A stretch of DNA of 64,000 bases from positions 19,179,543 through 19,243,542 of the forward strand of contig CM052355.1 in NCBI GenBank assembly GCA_028551475.1, read 5' to 3'. Below, piece by piece: positions 13,901-24,343 of the stretch (position 1 is its first letter; each line of letters opens with the position of its first letter). A program made the translations under genes and the position numbers. The notes under the pieces were generated by a model. That model was given only the letters and a program-made list of their open reading frames with translations. It was not told where the DNA came from and ran no database searches. This DNA comes from Casuarina equisetifolia. Taxonomy: Eukaryota > Streptophyta > Magnoliopsida > Fagales > Casuarinaceae.

Positions 13901-14390
13901 GCAAGGATGATATGCGTTGGCTAGAGGTATTACCGCACATGTTCGCTTACTGCTCTCGTCATGCATCGCATCAGGAGAAAAGAAGATCTAGGCCAGCCTT
14001 GGCCGGATAAATAGTGCACAACTTGACCGGCTTTACTGGAGAAAGTGGATAAAGAAAAAATTAACAAAAAATAAATTTGGAAAAGTTTAGTGATCAAGCA
14101 ACATATCAGTCTTGTTATTCAAGGTCAAAAACTATTTAAAATAATAAATTGTTTTCCTATAAATTGTGTCATTTGATAGTGATAAAATAGTTTATAGTGA
14201 AGATTAAGATAACGAGTGTGATGATGATGACAGTGGTGGAGTACTACTAAGAATGATCACTTTTAAGATGAAATACTTTGTAATGGGTATGATACGTTGA
14301 ACATTGATACAATTGATACTTAGGGAAGTTATAGCCTTGGAGCTTGTGGCATCTTGAGGGATGAGACGTAAAACAACCTCCTCTAGCTGG
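10920..14390. other. Intergenic DNA, no gene seen
   Basis: Several overlapping short frames on both strands at 13500-14010 have no recognisable domain. The remainder is AT-rich. Confidence 0.5.
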
Positions 14391-14404
14391 CAACTTACAC
14401 CACG

Positions 14405-14854
14405 GTGAGGCTACTAGTGTTGCCTGTATGGATGCTGGTGGAAATATTTTCGTCTGATGTTGGTCGACTATTTGGTTTCATAAGATTTAATGTCTTAGCC
14501 TTTACTTTATATAGCGTGGAAGATGACATGGTGTCAACTCTGCCTAGTTATGTCCCTAACCGCATTGAGTTCCGCATTAAGGTTACGGTGGGTTTAGAAT
14601 TTAAGTCCCTGGATCAACTTGAGGAAGCAATTCAAGATTATAATGAATTGAAAGCGAATTATATCAAACTAAAAAAGAAAAGAAGAAGAAGAAGACATGA
14701 ACCTGGTGATTGCTGTTTAGTAAAGACAAAAATTGTGAATTTAGAACCTGGTGATTGCTGTTTAGTAAAGACAAAAATTGTGAATTTAGAACCTGGTGAT
14801 TGCCGTTTTGTAAAGACAAAAATTGTGTATTTAGTGGGTATAGAGGCAAGATAA
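14405..14854 (+). pseudogene. Mutator-like transposase N-terminal remnant with internal repeat
   Basis: The frame contains VGLEFKSLDQLEEAIQDYN followed by a lysine/arginine-rich stretch. This fits the N-terminal DNA-binding region of plant MuDR-type transposases (the 'F.S..EF..A..DY' pattern). After that match the frame runs into an (AAG)n tract and a 45-base tandem repeat instead of the expected zinc-binding region. The frame begins without a clear start. I read it as the 5' end of the decayed element whose later parts are at 15830-16300. Confidence 0.45.
14699..14833 (+). repeat. 45-bp tandem repeat, three copies
   Basis: Units at 14699-14743, 14744-14788 and 14789-14833. Units 1 and 2 appear identical; unit 3 has a few substitutions. 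The 45-base period keeps the reading frame and encodes EPGDCCLVKTKIVNL three times. Confidence 0.9.
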
Positions 14855-15829
14855 GGATAAGCTTACATTTCAAACAAAGTCATTTAACTGACACGCTTGT
14901 GTACAGGAAGATATAAAAAATCCATGATCAACTCCAAACAGGTGCTTAAGAAAGTTTTTAGTAGTTGAAAGCTCTACTTAATTGGCCATTAGGTTCTCTC
15001 TTACAAGGGGTTAAAAGGATATTCAAATATTAGTATTAGAAAATTTAAAATTCAACTTAAAAACTAACTCACAAGCAGGCATGAATTTTTTTTTTTTTAA
15101 ATTTAAACATTTAACAAGCATTATATCTTTTGAATGAGGGATTTTTTTTTTCTTAACACTCCCTCTCTTACCAAACGTAACTTGGGATTAAGATTGAAAG
15201 GGTTGGAATGGATGATATTTTGCACACTAAACATATTTAAAAGATTTAAAGTTAAATAAAGGTTAAAATAGTTCAACTTGAAGTTTTGTTATTATATTAA
15301 AAAGTTTGAGGTTCAATACAAAAGTTGCCAAATTTTTTTTAATATTTTAATTCTTTTTTTATTGCATATGTTTTTGGTGTGGGACTTTTGTCATCAACAA
15401 CTAACACCAATCTTAGTTAGTTATACAGGGTTGGACCGAAGAAAAAAAAAACCAGTAAAAGGATTTATGTCAAATTCAAATAATAGAATAACCAGTTTTG
15501 AAATTATTATGTAACTATAAGATACATAAAGGGGAAACAATGTGTTGATAAAGGTGGATAGATTATGTACTAAATTTCCACTATTATTGAAAGAATTATA
15601 TCTATAAATGTATTTGGTAAAAGAGTCGTGAAGAAAGGATTTAGATCAAATTACACCTATGCTTGAGTTGAAGAGTTTTTTTTTTCTGTATTTTTTCCAG
15701 TGTTACCTTCGACTGTCTTCGGGAAGGAGGTCAAAGATAACATGTAGTCCACCATGACTACTATTATGGAGGCTGAGATAGCAGATGGGAAGCTCTGGGT
15801 TTTGGAAATATTTGTTTCAAAACTTGGTC
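14855..15829. other. AT-rich DNA between MULE fragments
   Basis: No recognisable coding match. It contains poly-T and poly-A runs. It may be internal sequence of the same decayed element. Confidence 0.35.
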
Positions 15830-16300
15830 CACATGGACGGATATTCATTTTTGACCGGTACAGGTTGTACTTGCATTGATCACGTGTTTGGCATTACTTT
15901 CACACATGAACAAAGCCTATTTCAAGCTTTGAAAGAATGATTCCCATATCTAGCAACTTGATATGCATAAGCAATCTATATTCGGACTTCAGAGATGATA
16001 GGAACCACGGCGCGGCAAAAATGGTAAAATCATAGCCATGAATAAAACTTATATTGAAGCCAATTTCGAGGCAAAATGAAAGTATTGAAGGTGTTGAGTT
16101 AGGATGATATAGCAATTTGGCCAAAACTGATCCAAGCATATGGCCAAAGCACGGTTCTATAATCATTCAAATTGTGAAATGGCAATGAACGACCTTTGTG
16201 AGAGTTTCAACTCTTATTTATTGAAAGATATGGTCAGCCTACATTGACCATGTCAAAAGTAATAATCGAGGATCAGAAGAAGACTTTTTGACTATTAAGA
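15830..16300 (+). pseudogene. Mutator-like transposase core remnant
   Basis: Scattered frames carry typical MULE core motifs in the right order. First is QSLFQALKE, then FPYLAT, shifting frame to SNLYSDFRDD. This corresponds to the region before the conserved 'H.Y.NF' of MULE transposases. Next is NLAKTDPSIWPKHGS, then CEMAMNDLCESFNSYLLK, the well-known 'C...NN..ESFN' block. Stop codons (for example after ALKE) and frame changes interrupt it. The region is a dead transposase. I did not find terminal inverted repeats by eye. Confidence 0.72.
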
Positions 16301-18600
16301 TCTTTTTCAATGACTCTATTGCAAAGCTGTATTTTCATTGACTGGTAGTAAAATAGTTTCTTAATTATTGTAAGTGTCCTGTAGATGTGTGCTTTATGAT
16401 TGAGAGAAACGATGCTATATTTGGTAGTGGTGTTGGTTATGTGGTTTTAGATTATAGCGACAAACTTATCAAAAGAAGGCCTCCTATAATAGATACCTTA
16501 AATCTCTTTAATTGAATTATTAGTTGTAAAGCTATTCCATAGCATATAGTTTTGTGAAAAAAGACAAGAAGGTTAGAGTGAATGACAGTGTAGACTTAAT
16601 AAGAAAGGCCGTTTGATTGGGAAATTATTATCTTTAGGCTTGAAAAGTTATTTTAAAGAATTATCTATGGTACAGAATTCCTTATTCAAGGTCATACATA
16701 ATTCTTTATTCTTTATTTGCTTTGTCATATCCCTTCAACATTTTTGATAGAAATTTCTAAACAAGACATTAAGGAGATTTTTGCAGTTATACTTAACGGA
16801 ATTTTAATCAAGATGGAGCTCCCTTGTTTTCCTTAAATTTGAGTAAATTTTCTATTGAAATAAAAAGAAGTTAAGAGGTGCATAATTTATGTGAATGAGG
16901 ATGATAAAACCACATGATAAACAGAGTGGGCTTAAGTAAGAGCCCATATATTTGATACTGAATTCAACATCAAGATTAAACTTATTAGTGGACTTTTTTA
17001 CTCTTCATTGGATTCCACAATAGTATTGTAACAATTGCAGGTTAAAGAAGGTAACCTGCGATTCATATGGAAACCTCAAGATACCGATTATTTTCGCCGC
17101 TCGAGATCTACCAACCGAGCCAAAGTTGGAGGATTACTTTTGATCACGTGATTTCCTACATTATTGTTTTTCCTTATCGAGCTTCCTTCTTACATGCATA
17201 TATTGGCTAAGGTTACCTTGTATTCCTCCATTTTGTCCCAGTTTGGGCTTCTTTTCCCTCTTTTGCCTTATGCTCCGTTTCATAGTCAGACATTAGTTCG
17301 TTTTCAGTAATAGGTAGTTTATGAAATAAAAGATAATGTTGTTTGGACGCAAACCTTGTTAATTTGCAGTAACTCTAAAAACTTCAAAACATTAACATTT
17401 GAGACAACCATGCGCTGTCTTAGGGGAAACGGAGTTCTGCCAAAATTTTGTGCTACATATAAACTTAGGTAGCTGTTACAAAAAGTAAAATCAAGCTCCA
17501 GGTGGCCGCCGGAGAAGGTAGGCCGGAACAGAGGAAGAAGGCGAGGCAACCAGCCAACTCAGTCAACAAATAATCATGAAACTTTAGAAGGTTAAAGATG
17601 CAGGATCAACTTGGAGTTACTCTTCCTTTGATTCAATCCACGGGTGCTATTATTTTTTGGATGGTTTAGGTCGTTTGTACATAAACAAGTGGTTTAAAGC
17701 ATGCTTTGCCCTAGAGGGAGGTTTCTTTCGCTGCAATCGATGCAAATGGAGGACAGGTTCACGCGTGGTTGGTAGGTGCAGGTGTAAAAGGCTATACCTC
17801 GCCTCAAAAGTATTGTTATTAAGAGAAATAATACATTCTAAATGCTTTTTTATTCTAATGTAAGAACCTTTTTGTCTAAACGTACTGTAAGCTAAGTTCT
17901 TTACTAATAAAGCATTGGACCATTTTTTGAATTAGGTTAGATCATATAGAAGAAGTATTGACTCTGATATTATATGAAAAAACTTAACTTTATAAGGTAC
18001 ATTATAATTATTCTCTTTTATAACATGAAGCTTTTTTTTATCAAATAGGCTCTTAAATCTCACACATTATTCAGTGGCAGCAAAAGATATCGGCTTCATG
18101 TTATTATGCGTCAAAACATGGAACTAAGTTGCAGGCTTTAAAGTTGAAGATACCACAAAACATGGAACAATAGCTTCTTCTCCGGTATAATGAGAAGTAG
18201 GCCCGCTGGACATCTTTTCAGCATGCGTGCAATGACTGTAATTTTTTGTACAACTCTTCTACAATTTGTCATTATTATGTACTAATTTTATTGTTAAAGA
18301 AATGCACGTTGCCGCAAAATTTGTTAATTAACTGAAAAAATGAGCAACCTAGCAATAAACACTTCATAATCCACGCAGGCTTCTCCTCCAAATCAATGAG
18401 AAAAAACAAAGTAAAAAAGAAAAAAAAGAAAGTATATCAGGCGTGAACATTCTATCGTAGCTCATGGTTCCAATTTATTACCACCGAATTAGCAGGTAAT
18501 CACTAAAAGTAGTCAACATTTGGCCAAGAGAAAAGCAAAAGTCATCTGTAAGAAAGGTGCAAGGATCGAAGATGTCGTGGCGCCAAACCCAATATTGTAA
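16301..18600. other. Intergenic DNA, possible MULE 3' part
   Basis: AT-rich. I see no further transposase motif beyond 16300 and no plant gene. The frames at 17319-17549 and 17657-17863 have no recognisable domain. Confidence 0.4.
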
Positions 18601-18612
18601 ACTATTGGATGC

Positions 18613-18618
18613 CACGTG
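18613..18618. promoter_or_regulatory. G-box (CACGTG) upstream of the peptide gene
   Basis: GCCACGTGTA, the ABRE/G-box type, about 135 bases upstream of a TATA box and 220 upstream of the first ATG of the small peptide gene. Its spacing suits a proximal promoter. Confidence 0.4.
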
Positions 18619-18749
18619 TAAATATGTCGGGAAAAAATGTTATCTCAGGGGTCTGTTACGTGATTTCTTCTTAGAAGATGATACAAAAGGTGCTAATACA
18701 AGAGGTGCACGTTATCATACAAAGTTCGTGAATCGTCTCCCGTTCCCTC

Positions 18750-18756
18750 TATATAA
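18750..18756 (+). promoter_or_regulatory. TATA box of the peptide gene
   Basis: TATATAA inside CTCTATATAATCC, with ATG 84 bases downstream. This is a normal plant core-promoter layout. Confidence 0.5.
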
Positions 18757-18839
18757 TCCTCCATCATCTGATACCAAGCCTCACCTCCATCACATTTTCT
18801 TCCTTCAATACGCTCTATATCTACCTATTTCTACCCAAT

Positions 18840-19137
18840 ATGAGTTCCTCTTTCTCGATCATGTTCACCAGGGGGAGAACTCTTTTCAAGGCTCGTGGTG
18901 ATCATCCTTTGGTTCCTGATGTCTGGTGCAAAGCATCTTGAAGCCGGGAGGATTTTCCCTGAAAAGAAGTTAACAGATGGTGTGAACAAGGTGTTATTCC
19001 CACAGGATCACGTACCAATGCCGCAACTCCACGTCCAAAACTACGGATCCACTCGGCGATATCATGTACCGGTGCCACCATCTGCCCCTAACGGCTGCAC
19101 CTACATCCCTGGACCTGGTCAAGGACGTTGCCACTAG
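18840..19137 (+). pseudogene. Small secreted-peptide-like gene with IDA-like core; signal start and body in different frames
   Basis: Downstream of a TATA box the first ATG (18840) opens a frame that stops after 34 codons. The +1 frame is open from 18844 to the TAG at 19135-19137. It encodes a hydrophobic stretch (VVIILWFLMSGA), then AGRIFPEKKLTDGVNK, and ends RRYHVPVPPSAPNG-CTYIPGPGQGRCH. The layout looks like a peptide-hormone precursor: signal peptide, variable middle, and conserved C-terminus after a dibasic RR. The VPVPPSAP core resembles the PIPPSAPSKRHN core of IDA/IDL peptides. Here it is followed by a ten-residue loop between two cysteines instead of SKRHN. The two frames could meet at a G5 run (18871-18875). 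Either the gene is broken, the run is miscounted, or translation starts at the in-frame ATG at 18919 without a signal peptide. The precise family is not certain. Confidence 0.45.
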
Positions 19138-19144
19138 TGAAGAG

Positions 19145-19150
19145 AATAAA
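19145..19150 (+). terminator. Possible polyadenylation signal AATAAA
   Basis: AATAAA begins eight bases after the stop codon of the peptide gene. It is close to the stop, so a later signal may be the one used. Confidence 0.25.
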
Positions 19151-20101
19151 GGCTATGCCTGTCGTCTCCTAGTATCCTAAGGTGTGTTGTTTTTGTGCAG
19201 AAAATAGCTGTTTTGTGAAAAGGAAAAGCTTAGACTTTGCGATATGTAACCTTGATCAAGTCCCTTTTTCAGGTAACTTTACCACCGTCTTCAAGTATCT
19301 GTCTCGGCGATCACCACATGCGCAAGCAGTGCTAGCAGTAATGGCAATGTTCAAGTAGCTGGTTATATTAAAAACATGTGTTATGCAGTTATGTTGATGT
19401 AGTAAACTCATTTTCTTTCGGGTAATATGATTTCCAGTTATGTGATTTCTCAGTCCAGGGCAAATTTATTCATGCTCTGCAGTATCAAGCATATAGTTAT
19501 TGCAGATATACCAGAGAGAGAGAGAGAGAAAAAAAAAAACATAGGCAAAATCACATGGAACCTTCACATTATATTCCTGACATAATAAGTCACAATACCT
19601 TAATCATATTCTCTTACCTCATGGCAACCAAACATAGTAATTCCTACTTGATATGCAGCTTAAGGCGTGTTGGAGGATTGACTGTTGTAAAAATGAAGAC
19701 TTAAGGTAACTGGTGCCTGAAGGGTCATCTTTTAGACACCAGTTTGAACCCTGAAAGGAAGTTGAGGCAAAAGAAGTTGTGTCTTTTTCCTCCCCTATAA
19801 AACTCTTTCGAAGATAATGAACACCGAAGTAAACCATTAACACATGTCCTTGAAGATCATCAACAAAGCACAATGGATCATCCGTTCAGTTAAATACGTT
19901 ACCCTAGAAATATTCCAAGAAGAAGCAAAGGGTCAGCTCGAGGAAGTAGAATCAACCTGCATATATAAAAAGAAACCTTCTTAAAATTAATGGAAGCTCC
20001 AACAGTGCATTCTTTGAGAGTTCAAAGGAATCCGTTCATCTCCTACCTTCCCCTCCCAAGCTATTCAGCTCTTCAACCCCTAAAAGGAGCATAAAGAAGA
20101 A
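19151..20101. other. Left flank of the copia element
   Basis: Non-coding by eye except for the repeat described at 19700-19880. A short (GA)n-poly(A) tract lies near 19510-19540. The 84-codon minus frame at 19619-19873 overlaps the repeat and has no recognisable domain. Confidence 0.4.
19700..19880 (-). repeat. Dispersed repeat, copy 1 (inverted relative to 27180-27340)
   Basis: Read on the minus strand this segment contains TGTTGATGATCTTCAAGGAC, then a TCGGTGTTC-like run and TTCGAAAGAGTT, then GAGGAAAAAGACA. The plus strand at 27180-27340 has the same blocks in the same order: TGTTGAAGATCTTCAAGGAC, TTGGTGTTCC, TTCGAAAGAGTT, GGAAAAAGAGACA. This is a diverged repeat family; its type is unknown. 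Confidence 0.5.
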
Positions 20102-20106
20102 AGAAT
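20102..20106. repeat. Target-site duplication AGAAT (left)
   Basis: AGAAT directly abuts the left LTR and matches AGAAT at 25757-25761 beyond the right LTR. A 5-bp duplication is normal for copia integration. Confidence 0.75.
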
Positions 20107-20616
20107 AAATGAAAATTAAGAAACTGTAGTGCCACACAGCATATAAGTAAATCTTATTTATACCAAAAGGGTGCTCTTAGAGTCATACAAAGCTCCTCAC
20201 TCAGAAAACCGTGAGCTGAGCCTTTCCATACATGTCTTATTTATAGAGTTAGTATTACACAGCACCAAAGACTTTACTTGCAGTGTACTCCACGTCTTCA
20301 AGGGAGAGTGCAGCCTATCTTCTTTTTCTTGAAGACTTGACTGCCGACTCTACTGGAGGAAGGTTCCTCTGACACATCATTAATGTGTTTTATAGCAACG
20401 TGGGAATAGCCTCCTGGCTGACTTGCTGTGCAGGTAATACCATCACAGTTGAGATCATGTTTTGATCCAGCAGAGGTCACGTATGATGTCACGGTACCTC
20501 CTGATTCATACTTTGTGAAGGCTGACTTGGATCCTATGTCAAGATGATGTGGCATTTCCTTACTTCTAGCACCGTTTCCATTTGATTTCATTACATTCAG
20601 AGCTGCTTCATCAACA
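20107..20616 (-). repeat. 3' LTR of the copia element
   Basis: 510 bp. In element orientation it starts TGTTGATGAAG and ends TTTTCATTT. It is identical to the other LTR except at 20269. The pol reading frame continues about 319 bases into it, to a stop at 20298-20300. Confidence 0.93.
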
Positions 20617-20629
20617 TTCCCCCGCAAGG
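20617..20629 (-). promoter_or_regulatory. Polypurine tract of the copia element
   Basis: The minus strand reads CCTTGCGGGGGAA immediately before the 3' LTR. The purine run GCGGGGGAA (one C) is the expected primer for plus-strand synthesis. Confidence 0.8.
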
Positions 20630-23600
20630 TTGGCTGTATCACACCAAGCTTGTTGCTCATGTCTTCATACTTTGCCTGTGAGAGAGGCTTAGTGAACAGA
20701 TCAGCTAGCTGTTCTGTGGAGGGCACGTACACGGTCATTATGGTTCCCTGTGCCACCTTTTCCCTTACGAAGTGGAAGTCTACATCCATATGTTTTGTAC
20801 GTTTGTGCTGTGTTGGGTTTGCACTCATGTACAAGGCAGCAAGGTTGTCACAGTAGAGTTTTATAGGAGCCGATTGACTGACTTCCAAAAATCTTAATAA
20901 ATGTAGGATCCATACCACCTCTGCAGTACCTTCAGCAAGTGCCTTGTATTCCGCTTCAGCAGAGGACCAGGCAACAACATCCTATTTTCTTGAACACCAC
21001 GAAATGCAATTTGCTCTAATGAAAATACAGAACCTAGTAGTCGACTTTCGGGACTTAGTGCATCCTGCCCAATCTGAGTCTGTAAAACCATACAGATTTG
21101 CACTGCTTCGGTTTAATATACGCAACCCGTGTTTGATTGTTCCTTGAACATAACGCAGGATGCGTTTCAAGTCATGAAAATCCTGCAGTGTTGGTTTAGC
21201 CATTTTTTGACAGAGTTTGTTTACTGGATAAGCTAAGTCCGGCCTTGTTATAGTCATGTATTGCAAGGCTCCAACGATGCTTCAGAAAAGAGTTGGTTGT
21301 GCAAATAATTCTTCCCCATTTTCTATCAGTTGTTGCTTAGTGGCCATTGGTGTAGGGATAGGTCTACAGAACATCATTTCTGCACGTCGCAAGATGTCCA
21401 GTCCGTATTTTTCTTGTGAGAGGAATAGTCCTTCTGCTCCTCGTTGAACTTGCATTCCCAGAAAAAAATGCAAGTCTCCTAAATCTTTGATTGGGAACAT
21501 TTCAAAGAGACGATCAGCAAAACTTTGCACATGGTAAAGAGAGTTACCTGTTACTACCAAGTCGTCCACATATACTAGGATCCATACGTGCACTCCCCCG
21601 CGCTGGTAAACGAATAAGGAGCAGTCATATGGACAACATCTAAAATCATGATCCAAAAGGAATTCCGACAGCTGGTTGAACCATGCTCTTGGACTTTGTT
21701 TCAGTCCATACAATGCTCGTTCCAGTGCACACACATGCCCTGGTCTTTGAGGATCACGGAAGCCATCCGGCTGTTCCATAAACACCACCTCCTTGAGCCG
21801 TCCATGGAGGAAGGCATTGTCCACATCGTACTACTTTATTGGCCATCCTTGAATGGTTGCCAGTGTGAGGATCAATCTAATTGTTGTAGGCTTTACCACT
21901 GGGTTGTAGGTTTCCACGTAATCTATTCCAAGCTCTTGATTGTACCCTTTTGCAACTAAACGAGCCTTTAGTCGCTCAAGGCTTCCATCGGCTGCAAGTT
22001 TAGGCTTGAACACCCACTTGCACCCGATCACATTCATAGTATAGTGCCTTGGTACAAGTCTCCAAGTGGAAGTTTGCTTTAAGGCCCAGATTTCGTTCTC
22101 CATTGCACTACTCCAGCCGGGATGCATGAGAGCTTCAGAGAGGGATGAAGGGATAGCTAGTATAGGATGCACGATATGCATGGCATATCATGGGTTAGGT
22201 CTAAGAGCTCCTACCTGACTTCTAGTTGTCATGGTATGTGATCGTTGGGGTGTTTCTTTTCTATTGTTGGGAGGATTGGGTGAAAAGGAAGCTTGCCTTA
22301 AGGGGGAAGAGACAAGGGTATTTATAATGGTGCAAGGACTTTCTTCTTCTCGCTGTTCCGAATGAAAGAAATCTGAACTTTGATCACCTTGTGCGTCATC
22401 CTCTAGGCCTGGAGTTGAAAGTCCTTCATCAGTTTCATAGGTAGTAATGTCAAGTGTCGGTTCTGACATATTTTCGTCATATATGCAGTGAGTGACGTTG
22501 TTTGTAGGTTCTGAGAGTTGCTGCTGTTCTGGTGCCGTGTTTGTGGGGAGCCGACGTGTTATTTTATTTCTTGCATTTTCCTGTGGAGTTACTGTCGGTG
22601 TGCCTCCTTCATCAAATATTTCTACACGTGTGTTTCCATATTGAGGTGAGTCAGACGTTTCCAACAACTGGGGATCATGTCCTGATATGTTTTCTGGTTC
22701 TTCATAATTTTCTGACAAGTTATCCCACGTTTCTTGCTTCTCCTTCATTCCACTTGCTGTTTTCCTTAAGGCTTGATATTTTTCTGATTTTCTTTCTCTG
22801 ATTTTATCACGGTGATGTCCTGAGACTGCAGTTTTATCCTTTGAAGTAGTGGGTGCAGTATGTTTAAACTGTCCTTCGACAGTTTTAAATTGATTTCCCT
22901 CGGTGGTGCTCGTATCATTGTGATCTCTTAGTTGATGTTCATCCTTGCTGTCTTGTCTGAACGGAAAAACTTGTTCTTGAAAGATAACATGCCTAGATAT
23001 AAAAATTCTACCTGTTTCTGGATGGAGGCATCGATATCCTTTGTGTCTGGCACTATATCCTAAGAACACACATGCGATTGATCTAGCAGATAATTTACTT
23101 GTGGTGATAGAACGAAGACATGGGAAACATTGGGAACCAAAAGCTCTTAACATACCATAGTTTGGCCTTCGATTGTATAGCATCTCATAAGGTGATTTAT
23201 TATTCAAAACTGTTGTCGGTAATCGGTTAATTATATACACAGCCGTCAGAAAAGCTTTTGTCCAGTACTTATGTGGTAGCTTTGCATGATTCATCATTGT
23301 TCTTCCGAGTTCTGAAATGTGTCGATGCTTTCTTTCCGCAATTCCATTTTGTTGAGGTGTGTAGGGACAGGAAAATTGTTGAATTATTCCATATTTGGCC
23401 AGATGTTCCGTTAGTTCTTTATTAACATATTCACCTCCATTGTTAGATTGTAAGACTTTTATTTTTGCATTAAATTGGCGTTCTACCATTGTTTGAAACA
23501 ATGCAAAGGTCTGATAAAGTTCAGATTTTCTTTTAATGGGGTAGATCCAGGAAAATCTAGTATAATCATCTATTAATATTACATAGTACAAAAATCCTTG

Positions 23601-24343
23601 GCATGAAGCTGTAGGGGAAGGCCCCCAAAGATCGCTATGAATCTTTTCCAAAGGAGATCTTGACTTATTTATTGTACTTGAAAAAGGTAAATGATGGCTT
23701 TTATTTTCTTGACAATCTTGACATAAGTATGGAATTTCACCATTAACAGTAATATAATGCTGACTTGATAGGTACTTCAAAATGCGAAGGTTAGAGTGTC
23801 CTAATCTTTTATGCCATGTACTGCCATCTGTACTTTGCTGATGGTGGGAAAATAGAGCTTGTTCCGGTTTAACTGGCAGTACATACATATCTCCTTTTCT
23901 ACGTCCCTTAAGGAGCGTTTCCTGAGTGACTAGGTCCTTTACCACAAAAGAAGTTTTGTCAAATATTACTATGCAGGGGTAATCATCCGTTAATTTTGAG
24001 ATAGATAATAGATTTTGAGTGATGTTAGGAGAAACTAAGACTGATTTTAGTTTTAATTTTCCATTTTTCAGAATTGTCGTTCCAATATGGGTGATTGGGA
24101 TATTTTGTCCGTTTCCAATCATAATGCCATCCGAACCACTATAAGGTTGGAGATTATCAAGTTTACCTGGGTTGTCGACAATGTGTGATGTAGCCCCTGA
24201 GTCAGCAACCCATTCTTCTTTATTTGGTTCTACTATTTGTAGTGCTAATAGGGCTTTGGGAATTTCTTCACTTTGGAAGAAATGATCAAAACGTTTCCAA
24301 CATTCTAAGGCAGTATGTCCTCTTTTATTAGCAGATTTGACAA
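20617..24343 (-). pseudogene. copia pol (protease, integrase, RT, RNase H), interrupted
   Basis: One frame runs from after the gag frame change to the 3' LTR. It begins with the end of the zinc knuckle (HTALEC), then the protease motif WVADSGATSH near 24174-24220. The integrase has HKRLGHSNL and CQDC (zinc-binding part), the first catalytic Asp in SDLWGP, then QSNNGGEY at the second site, where an Asp is expected. The RT has the YVDD box near 21555; RNase H has TDSDW, SSAEAEYKAL and CDN. In-frame stops lie at 22188-22190 (TGA), 21831-21833 (TAG), 21282-21284 (TGA) and 20982-20984 (TAG). All four share one frame, so no frameshift is needed after the gag boundary. The product would be truncated before RT. 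Confidence 0.93.

Noticed and set aside
18557..18901. 114-codon plus frame overlapping the peptide gene promoter
   Set aside because: It spans the G-box and TATA box, its start is far upstream, and it has no recognisable domain; probably chance.
20650..22801. Plus-strand frames within the copia element
   Set aside because: Antisense shadows of pol.
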